Shown: positions 7,134 through 12,451 of the stretch, piece after piece | Position numbering within the stretch: position 1 is the first letter of the stretch | How the letters are laid out: each line of letters begins with the position of its first letter | Assembly (NCBI GenBank): GCA_040877875.1 | Contig: JBBDNC010000183.1 | Location: forward strand, 1-12,451 | DNA from: JBBDNC01 sp040877875 | GTDB lineage: Bacteria > Bacteroidota > Rhodothermia > Balneolales > Balneolaceae | Direction: 5' to 3' | Length of the DNA stretch: 12,451 nt | Position numbers and translations under genes: made by a program | Notes under the pieces: generated by a model | The model's database searches: none | Told to the model about the DNA's origin: nothing | Seen by the model: the letters and a program-made list of their open reading frames with translations, nothing else

Positions 7134-7173
7134 CTGTTAACAATTCCTTAACACAAAGTTAACACTCCAATCA
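7134..7173 (+). promoter_or_regulatory. Pho box array upstream of pstS (three to four half-sites)
   Basis: Half-sites CTGTTAA (7134), TCCTTAA (7145) and AAGTTAA (7156) each continue into CA, placing the shared TTAACA at 7137, 7148 (here TTAACAC) and 7159 with an exact 11-bp period. A degenerate fourth (CCAATCA, 7167) keeps the phase. PhoB dimers bind such phased repeats on one face of DNA and take the place of a -35 element. The array is about 85 nt upstream of the pstS ATG. TATCTA or TACAAT (7194-7203) could be the -10. The first ten bases, CTGTTAACAA, repeat those of the phoB-proximal cluster exactly 60 bp away. Confidence 0.68.
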
Positions 7174-7258
7174 CATCTTCACCTCATCTTGTCTATCTAC
7201 AATCAAGCATTATTATTTCATTAAATACAATAATTCCGACAACTGACAACCCCCTTAT

Positions 7259-8416
7259 ATGAATCAATTTAGTAAAACCGAAAATATCATACTTCGTGGA
7301 CTCCTCCTGATAAGTTTGACTGTTTTTACGTTCGCATGCAGCAATAAAGACAATGGAAATGAGTCTGATATCAGTCAGAATAACGAAATTCGCGTGAATA
7401 TCCCGGGAGCCGGGGCTACCTTTCCGGCTCCCTTGATCACGGCAATGGCCGATGAGTACAGAACTCTCACGAACAGACGGGTTACCGTCAATTACCAGTC
7501 CATTGGCTCCGGGGGGGGAATTCGTCAATTCACCGAACAGACCATAATGTTCGGAATGAGTGAAGCTTTTCTTTCCGATGAGGTCATAGCAAATATTGAA
7601 ACCCAAACGGGAGGAAAGGCATTTAACCTGCCGATTACCCTGGCAGACGTCGTACCCACCTATAATATACCGGGAATTGACGAGGGACTTGTATTCAGCG
7701 GTGAACTGCTGGTCGATATTTATATGGGAAGAATCAACCGGTGGAATGATACAAGGATTGCCGAATTGAACCCTGATGTAGAGCTGCCAAATCTTCCCGT
7801 TACAGTCGTCCACCGGTCGGATGGTTCAGGAACCACGAATCTGTGGACCAGTTATTTGAGCCGGGTCTCCGAAGAGTGGGCAAACCGTGTCGGATTCGCC
7901 ACAAGCGTCAACTGGCCGGCCGGAATCGGTGGAAACGGGAATGAGGGGGTTGCGGGGGTCGTACAAAATACTCCGGGCGCAATGGGGTATAACAGCCTCT
8001 CCTACGCACTGCTAAACGATATGTCTTATGGATATATGATCAACTCCTCCGGAAATGTCATTGAACCGAGTTTTGAAGCCACAACCGAAGCTGCCAATAT
8101 CGACCTTCCGGATGACACCCGGGTATTGTTTACCAACACTCCGGCCCCCAACGGATATCCCATAGCCGGATTTGCCTGGATGCTGGTTTATGAAAACCTG
8201 GATCAGAACAATGCAATCAGCAACCGCAACGAAGCAAGAGAACTTGTTGAATTTCTGGTCTGGTGTATTACCGAAGGACAGAAATTATCCGAGGAACTTG
8301 GGTACGCCCAACTTCCAAAAACAGCCCTTGAACTCAATTTCGATATGATCCGCCAGCTAAAATGGGAAGGCGAAGAGATCGGGCGCATGGTTCTGGAAGA
8401 AAATGAATTGAATTGA
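7259..8416 (+). CDS. pstS: Phosphate-binding lipoprotein PstS
   Basis: PstS is the periplasmic phosphate receptor of the PstSCAB importer. It has 385 residues. A signal peptide (about 1-26) ends in TFAC with C27 as the likely lipidated cysteine, then a Ser/Asn/Asp-rich tether (28-43). Ligand-loop motifs align with E. coli PstS: GAGATFPAPLI (50-60; T54/F55 for Thr10/Phe11), SIGSGGG (S84 for Ser38), FGMSEAF (E102 at the place of Asp56) and HRSDGSGTT (R186, D188, S190, G191, T192 for Arg135, Asp137, Ser139, Gly140, Thr141). All match except the Asp-to-Glu exchange at 102. The lipobox is loose but has the needed small residue before Cys. The ATG has no Shine-Dalgarno (CCCCCTTAT precedes it). It is first in pstSCAB-phoU, directly behind the Pho box array. 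Confidence 0.95.
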   Translation: MNQFSKTENIILRGLLLISLTVFTFACSNKDNGNESDISQNNEIRVNIPGAGATFPAPLITAMADEYRTLTNRRVTVNYQSIGSGGGIRQFTEQTIMFGMSEAFLSDEVIANIETQTGGKAFNLPITLADVVPTYNIPGIDEGLVFSGELLVDIYMGRINRWNDTRIAELNPDVELPNLPVTVVHRSDGSGTTNLWTSYLSRVSEEWANRVGFATSVNWPAGIGGNGNEGVAGVVQNTPGAMGYNSLSYALLNDMSYGYMINSSGNVIEPSFEATTEAANIDLPDDTRVLFTNTPAPNGYPIAGFAWMLVYENLDQNNAISNRNEARELVEFLVWCITEGQKLSEELGYAQLPKTALELNFDMIRQLKWEGEEIGRMVLEENELN

Positions 8417-8428
8417 TCAAACCCCCGA

Positions 8429-9433
8429 ATGGCAAACTCCACAACAGATTCTAACCAACCGGATAAAGAGATATTCCGGAAACCTCCGGGAATTCTCTAT
8501 CGCTGGCTCGGTGATAAAATTTTCTCAACGGTTACAATTTCTCTCGGAATAGGTATCATCCTGTTGACACTTGTCATGGCCTGGGTGATTTACACCGAGG
8601 GGGCTCCTGCTTTCCGGGAATTCGGGTTTTTCGGGTTTCTCAGTGGAACAACCTGGGATCCTTCCATTCAACTCCGATTCGGAGCCTGGCCTTTTCTTTT
8701 CGGAACCCTTGTAACCAGTGCCATTGCACTGTGTCTGGCCTTTTTCCCTGCAGTTGCAGTTGCAATCTTTACAGCTGAATACGCCCCCAAATGGCTTTCT
8801 CATATCATCGACAACCTGGTGAACCTGATCGCAGCCATTCCCAGCGTCGTAGTTGGAATCTGGGGGATTTTTGTGCTTGCACCGTGGATAAGGGATACCG
8901 TATATATGCCTCTCTATCAGTGGACCGGTGATTACGCCCCTGAACTTCTGCCGATGCTTGGGAATCCGATCGGGTACGGGATGGCGACCGCCACGATCGT
9001 TTTGGCTCTGATGATCGTTCCCTATACGACAGCTCTTGCAAGAGATTCCATCAACCTCGTTCCCAGGGAACAGCGGGAGGCGTGCTGGGGACTCGGCGCC
9101 ACACGATGGGAAGTCATAAGAATTGCGGTCCTTCCTTATGCACGCGGAGGCATCCTGGCCGGTGCAATCCTCTCTCTCGGTCGGGCAATCGGTGAAACCA
9201 TGGCCGTTGCCATGCTGATCGGAAATAATAATAACCTGCCCTTTTCAATCCTCGGCGCCGGAGCAACGATGCCCTCGGTGATCATCAATGAATTCCGGGA
9301 AGCCGTCGAAAATCTTCATCTTTCGAGCCTGATGGCAATCGGATTCATTCTTTTTCTGATTGCACTGATTGTAAATCTCGTTGCAGCTTTTATCATGCGT
9401 AAATATTCGATTACAGGAGGAAGAGCTGTATGA
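8429..9433 (+). CDS. pstC: Phosphate ABC transporter permease PstC
   Basis: PstC is one of the two inner-membrane subunits that form the phosphate channel. It has 334 residues. A hydrophilic N-tail (1-30) is followed by a first span (about 32-55), a periplasmic stretch with TTWDPSIQLRFGAWPFLFGTL (about 74-94) that is highly typical of PstC, and the conserved core GTLVTSAIAL to AEYAP. Further spans lie at about 87-115, 130-152, 182-202, 240-262 and 298-322. The cytoplasmic EAA loop that contacts PstB reads REACWGLGATRWEVI (216-230). Gly and Ala content in the spans is normal and no disruption is seen. The gene starts 12 nt after pstS without a Shine-Dalgarno. Its last four bases overlap the pstA start, so the two permease subunits are probably made in step. 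Confidence 0.96.
   Translation: MANSTTDSNQPDKEIFRKPPGILYRWLGDKIFSTVTISLGIGIILLTLVMAWVIYTEGAPAFREFGFFGFLSGTTWDPSIQLRFGAWPFLFGTLVTSAIALCLAFFPAVAVAIFTAEYAPKWLSHIIDNLVNLIAAIPSVVVGIWGIFVLAPWIRDTVYMPLYQWTGDYAPELLPMLGNPIGYGMATATIVLALMIVPYTTALARDSINLVPREQREACWGLGATRWEVIRIAVLPYARGGILAGAILSLGRAIGETMAVAMLIGNNNNLPFSILGAGATMPSVIINEFREAVENLHLSSLMAIGFILFLIALIVNLVAAFIMRKYSITGGRAV
9415..9420 (+). promoter_or_regulatory. Strong Shine-Dalgarno for pstA inside the pstC end
   Basis: AGGAGG stands 9 nt before the pstA ATG, within the last codons of pstC. It is the only canonical ribosome binding site that directly serves a recognised gene here; most other genes have none or only a weak one. It confirms the pstA start at 9430. 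Confidence 0.75.
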
Positions 9434-10290
9434 TCAAGTCTCTCAAACAACGACGTATCCGGGATCGCATCATGGAAGGATTATTGATACTGAGTACGAT
9501 CCTGGTCCTGCTGCCGCTGCTTATTATCATCTTCTATGTAGTCGTCAACGGCTTCAGTGCTCTCTCGTGGGACTTTTTCACCCAGGAACTTGGATCCCCT
9601 TCACGAGCCATGCGGGGTCAGCCGACCGGACTCGTTCATACTATTCTGGGAACCCTTGTAGTCGATTTCCTGGCTCTGGTGATCGCGGTACCTGTCGGCC
9701 TGGGAGCCGGGATTATGCTATCGGAGTATCCGGATCACAAACTCAATCCGCTATTGAGAATCATGAACGACACCCTGAACGGGATGCCGGCCGTTCTTAA
9801 AGGCCTGGTCGCATTCGGGTTGATTGTAAAACCAATGGGGACTTTTTCAGGGATTGCGGGAGGCGTAGCCCTGGCCTTCGTCATGTTGCCCATCATTGCA
9901 CGGACAACCGAAAGCTCCCTGATGAGTATCCCGTGGTCAATCCGCGAAGCGGGCCTGGCATTAGGACTCCCACGCTGGCGGGTGGTTCTCTCAACGGTTA
10001 TGCCTTCTGCCAAAACCGGACTGGTCACGGGCACCCTCATTGCATTCGCAAGAGCTGCGGGCGAAGCTGCCCCCCTGCTGTTTACCTCATTCGGCAACAA
10101 TTATCTTCCCAACCACTGGTCAGGAATGTTGTTCGGCCCGGTAGATACCCTTCCCCAAAGGCTCTACAGCCTGGCGATCAGTCCCTATTCCGAATGGCAT
10201 GCCATGGGATGGGCCGCAGCGATTTTGTTGCTCGGATTTGTGATACTTTCATTTATGATTGCCAGATTCGTTACGAGACAAAAAAACTAA
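9430..10290 (+). CDS. pstA: Phosphate ABC transporter permease PstA
   Basis: PstA is the second channel subunit of the phosphate importer, pairing with PstC. It has 286 residues. Membrane spans lie at about 16-40, 70-97, 118-135, 140-158, 196-216 and 257-280, the expected six. The motif GLVHTILGTLVV and the 'SEYPDHKLNPLLRIMNDTLNGMPAVLKGL' region (about 98-126) are characteristic. The EAA loop that docks on PstB is REAGLALGLPRWRVV (172-186). The region AFARAAGEAAPLLFTSF (205-221) is strongly conserved in PstA. Length is usual. It begins at an ATGA overlap with the pstC stop and has a strong AGGAGG. The pstB gene follows after 3 nt, so translation is likely coupled. Confidence 0.96.
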   Translation: MIKSLKQRRIRDRIMEGLLILSTILVLLPLLIIIFYVVVNGFSALSWDFFTQELGSPSRAMRGQPTGLVHTILGTLVVDFLALVIAVPVGLGAGIMLSEYPDHKLNPLLRIMNDTLNGMPAVLKGLVAFGLIVKPMGTFSGIAGGVALAFVMLPIIARTTESSLMSIPWSIREAGLALGLPRWRVVLSTVMPSAKTGLVTGTLIAFARAAGEAAPLLFTSFGNNYLPNHWSGMLFGPVDTLPQRLYSLAISPYSEWHAMGWAAAILLLGFVILSFMIARFVTRQKN

Positions 10291-10293
10291 GAC

Positions 10294-11157
10294 ATGCAAT
10301 TTTTTAATACCTCTATGGACCAAAATTTCCTTGAAAACACGGAGAACTTTTCTTTCAGCAAAACAGCTTATGAAGATAATAAGAAGGAATCGGGCTCCCG
10401 GCCGATTCGTATGGAAACCCGGAATCTCTCTGTCCTGTACGGTTCGGTAACCGGAATCGAAGAAATCTCCCTGCCGATTTATAACAAACAGGTAACCGCT
10501 TTGATCGGGCCATCCGGTTGCGGCAAAACGACTTTTTTACGAGCCCTCAACCGTATGCACGATCTTACCCGCAACGCATCGGTCAAAGGAGAAGTACTAT
10601 TGGATGGCCAGAACATCTACGATCCGGATGTGAATCCGGTACTTATCCGGAGAAGGGTGGGGATGGTATTTCAAAAACCTACTACGTTCCCGACCATGTC
10701 GGTATATGACAACGTCGTTGCCGGTCTTAAGCTGACCGGAATCCGAAATAAAACCATTCTCGATGAAGCATGTACCCGAGCACTGAAGCAAGCTGCCCTT
10801 TTTGACGAAGTCAAAGACCGCCTGAAAGAACCGGGGGTGAGCCTCTCCGGCGGACAACAGCAACGGCTGTCAATCGCCAGAGCCCTGGCCGTCGGGCCGG
10901 AAGTTCTGTTGATGGACGAACCTACAAGCTCCCTCGACCCTCAGTCAACCAACCGGATCGAAGAGCTGATTCATTCATTGAAAGAAAAAATTACGATGAT
11001 CATTATTACACACAATCTGCAACAGGCAGCGCGTATTTCGGATCGAACTGCTTTTTTCTACGTGGGTCACCTGGTCGAAGAAGGGCAGACGCGGGAGATC
11101 TTTACAAATCCCAAACAGAAAAAAACAGAAGATTATTTGACCGGTAGATTCGGGTGA
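10294..11157 (+). CDS. pstB: Phosphate ABC transporter ATP-binding protein PstB
   Basis: PstB is the cytoplasmic ATPase that drives PstCA. It has 287 residues, about 30 more than E. coli PstB (257). Walker A is GPSGCGKTT (72-80), the Q-loop is Q127 in MVFQKPTTFP, the signature is LSGGQQQR (184-191), Walker B is LLMDEP (205-210), the D-loop is SSLDP, and the switch His is H240 in ITHNLQQAARISD. It ends TEDYLTGRFG, as the family does. Family similarity begins near METRNLSVLYG (from residue 40). The preceding 39 residues (Asn/Ser/Glu/Lys-rich, polar) are an extension or reflect a wrong start. ATGs at residues 1, 8 and 40 are all possible and none has a good Shine-Dalgarno. The first, 3 nt after the pstA stop, is preferred for translational coupling. 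Confidence 0.95.
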   Translation: MQFFNTSMDQNFLENTENFSFSKTAYEDNKKESGSRPIRMETRNLSVLYGSVTGIEEISLPIYNKQVTALIGPSGCGKTTFLRALNRMHDLTRNASVKGEVLLDGQNIYDPDVNPVLIRRRVGMVFQKPTTFPTMSVYDNVVAGLKLTGIRNKTILDEACTRALKQAALFDEVKDRLKEPGVSLSGGQQQRLSIARALAVGPEVLLMDEPTSSLDPQSTNRIEELIHSLKEKITMIIITHNLQQAARISDRTAFFYVGHLVEEGQTREIFTNPKQKKTEDYLTGRFG

Positions 11158-11223
11158 AATCATGGACTCGATTCAAATTCAATGATCCAATTATTAAAAA
11201 TACCAAACTAAGAGTACCGACCC

Positions 11224-11889
11224 ATGAGAACAATTTTTCAAAAACACCTGGATAGTCTGGAACAGGATCTGTTCACCATGGCTGACAAAGTGATAGATGC
11301 CATCCGGAAGTCTGTCCTGGCTTTAAAAAATCAGGATCTGAATGAAGCAAAACGAATCATAGACAATGATATACTGATTAACAACAAACGGTGGGAGATC
11401 GAAGAGACCTGCATCAAATTGATTGCCACTCAGCAACCCGTGGCAAGCGACCTGCGCGAATTGATTGCAATCCTGAATATCATCACCGACCTCGAACGGA
11501 TGGGAGATTATGCCGAGGGAATTGCCCGAATCGTTTTAAAACTCGGAAACTCTACTCCGGTTAAAGCGCTTATAGATATCCCCAGAATGGAAGACATTGC
11601 TATTGAAATGATTCAGAAAAGCCTCAGAGCCTATGCGGAACGAGACGACCTCAAAGCGAGAGCCATTTCAACACAGGATGACGAGATTGACCAGCTATAC
11701 AACCAGATTCAGCGTGAGTTGATCTCGATCATGATTGAAGATCCTTCCAAGATCACCCGATCGACTTATCTCCTGTGGGCCTCGCACAACCTGGAAAGGA
11801 TCGGTGACCGGGTCACCAATATCTGTGAACGTATTATCTATCTCGTAACCGGTGAAATGATCGAGAATATTTCCAGGGAATCGGAATAG
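11224..11889 (+). CDS. phoU: Phosphate transport system regulator PhoU
   Basis: PhoU links PstSCAB to PhoR: when phosphate is plentiful it holds PhoR in the phosphatase state and limits uptake. It has 221 residues, usual for the family, is all-helical and has no membrane segment. Two three-helix repeats each carry the metal-binding E-x-x-x-D motif: ERMGD (91-95) followed by YAEGIARI, and ERIGD (191-195) followed by RVTNICERIIYLVTGE. The N-terminus MRTIFQKHLDSLEQDLFTMADKV and the block IDNDILINNKRWEIEETCIKLIATQQPVASDLRELI (about 46-81) are typical. It lies 66 nt after pstB in the same direction, with a weak AAGAG before the ATG. No Pho box is seen in that gap, so it is probably transcribed with pstSCAB. 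Confidence 0.95.
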   Translation: MRTIFQKHLDSLEQDLFTMADKVIDAIRKSVLALKNQDLNEAKRIIDNDILINNKRWEIEETCIKLIATQQPVASDLRELIAILNIITDLERMGDYAEGIARIVLKLGNSTPVKALIDIPRMEDIAIEMIQKSLRAYAERDDLKARAISTQDDEIDQLYNQIQRELISIMIEDPSKITRSTYLLWASHNLERIGDRVTNICERIIYLVTGEMIENISRESE

Positions 11890-12030
11890 TTTCTGCGAAT
11901 AGGTGTTGCATATTCCATTTCATCGATTAGATTATAGGCTCCGGGTATTGACACCAACAACTTGAAAACTTATCTCCTCCTTTACGATTCAAGAAGTATT
12001 GCACCATCAAAACGTTTTGTTGAGGAAACC

Positions 12031-12047
12031 AGGGTTTCAGGAACCCT
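12031..12047. repeat. Short inverted repeat after phoU, possible weak terminator
   Basis: AGGGTT (12031-12036) and AACCCT (12042-12047) form a perfect 6-bp stem with a 5-nt loop, followed by TTGATCGATT rather than a T-run. It lies 142 nt beyond phoU and 83 nt before the oxidoreductase gene. It may help end the pst-phoU transcript or sit in the leader of the next gene. No better terminator is visible in this 240-nt gap. Confidence 0.25.
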
Positions 12048-12129
12048 TTGATCGATTCATCCATATTTCCGTTACGGTATTTCAATAACATATAGCGCGG
12101 GCAGGTCAAATAAACCAAACACAGTAATC

Positions 12130-12451
12130 ATGAGTATATCCAGAAGAAAATTTATCACATCCACTGCGGCCGGACTCACCTTGTCATCCCTCATGCCGAT
12201 CGATTCGCTGTCACTTGGATTGGCACCGTCTGACAAGGTCCGTATTGGGCTGATCGGATGCCGAAGCCAGGGATTTTATATCCTGCGGTTACACATGGAG
12301 GAACCGAATGTAGAGTGTACTGCTCTTTGTGATGTAGACCGTAACATCCTGAACGACCGGGCGGCTGAAGTGGAGAAAGTCCAGGGAATGAAACCGGCCC
12401 TTTTCAGCGACCACCGTAAGATGCTTGAAAGCGGAGACCTTGATGCCGTCA
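12130..12451 (+). CDS. Tat-exported Gfo/Idh/MocA family oxidoreductase (partial, N-terminus)
   Basis: The first 107 codons are in the window and the gene continues past the right edge. The N-terminus MSISRRKFITSTAAGLTLSS is a twin-arginine signal (R5, R6) followed by a hydrophobic stretch to about residue 23, indicating export in folded form. From residue 36, KVRIGLIGCRSQGF is the first strand and dinucleotide-binding loop of a Rossmann fold. CTALCDVD (64-70) is the second strand ending in acidic residues, and LFSDHRKMLESGDLDAV is the typical following segment. Family members reduce or oxidise sugars and related alcohols with NAD(P); the exported ones in Bacteroidota-like bacteria are often linked to carbohydrate breakdown. 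The central Gly of the usual GCGxxG is Arg (GCRSQG). The substrate cannot be told. No Shine-Dalgarno precedes the ATG, and no functional tie to the Pho genes is visible. Confidence 0.88.
   Translation, partial: MSISRRKFITSTAAGLTLSSLMPIDSLSLGLAPSDKVRIGLIGCRSQGFYILRLHMEEPNVECTALCDVDRNILNDRAAEVEKVQGMKPALFSDHRKMLESGDLDAV

Noticed and set aside
11948..11976. TTGACA with TATCTC at 17-nt spacing as a promoter for the oxidoreductase
   Set aside because: The -35 is perfect but the -10 matches at only three of six positions, and it would leave a leader of about 150 nt. Not strong enough to annotate.
11927..12118. A 63-codon minus-strand frame in the gap after phoU
   Set aside because: No ribosome site, no recognisable domain and Trp/Cys-rich composition. 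It fills an intergenic leader region and looks like a chance open frame.
1..12451. tRNA/rRNA genes, insertion sequences, CRISPR arrays or prophage genes
   Set aside because: No tRNA-like cloverleaf, rRNA sequence, transposase, terminal repeats or spaced repeat array was noticed by reading both strands.

Overview
The window is chromosomal DNA from a Gram-negative bacterium. It holds a near-complete, conventional phosphate-starvation (Pho/Pst) locus, with an FtsH protease gene, an orphan hybrid histidine kinase and a small accessory-looking segment beside it. A lipoprotein-type PstS, a Tat-dependent Gfo/Idh/MocA oxidoreductase, scarce Shine-Dalgarno sequences, moderate GC and the flavour of the FtsH and hybrid-kinase proteins suggest the Bacteroidota/Rhodothermota/Balneolota group. 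The taxonomic call is inference; there is no rRNA or other marker here.

Layout. Positions 1-86 are the tail of an XRE-type helix-turn-helix regulator, followed by a DUF3024 gene (164-511). Positions 512-1014 lack an intact gene. They contain a minus-strand reading frame (797-519) that looks coding but carries one in-frame TAG, then an AT-rich stretch with a perfect 10-bp inverted repeat and a leader hairpin. Positions 1015-2826 encode a soluble REC-HisKA-HATPase-REC hybrid kinase. Positions 3108-5102 encode FtsH, which starts at TTG. FtsH converges with phoR, and the phoB-phoR operon reads leftward (6996 to 5222, 4-nt overlap, phoB starting at TTG). Divergent from phoB, the rightward run pstS-pstC-pstA-pstB-phoU occupies 7259-11889. 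After a 240-nt gap, a Tat-exported Gfo/Idh/MocA oxidoreductase begins at 12130 and runs off the window.

How the genes work together. PstS captures periplasmic phosphate, PstC/PstA form the inner-membrane channel and PstB powers it. PhoU links transporter status to PhoR, which sets the phosphorylation state of PhoB. The 262-nt region between phoB and pstS holds two clusters of TTAAC-like half-sites at an exact 11-bp period, as expected for PhoB operators. One cluster lies near phoB and one faces pstS, so the whole locus is probably under PhoB control, including autoregulation of phoBR.

I do not see a new biological system here. The items most worth a second look are the 11-bp-phased operator array, the Asp-to-Glu change in the PstS phosphate-binding loop, the interrupted minus-strand frame at 519-797, the compact PhoR, the N-terminally extended PstB, and the sensorless hybrid kinase with a special N-terminal receiver.
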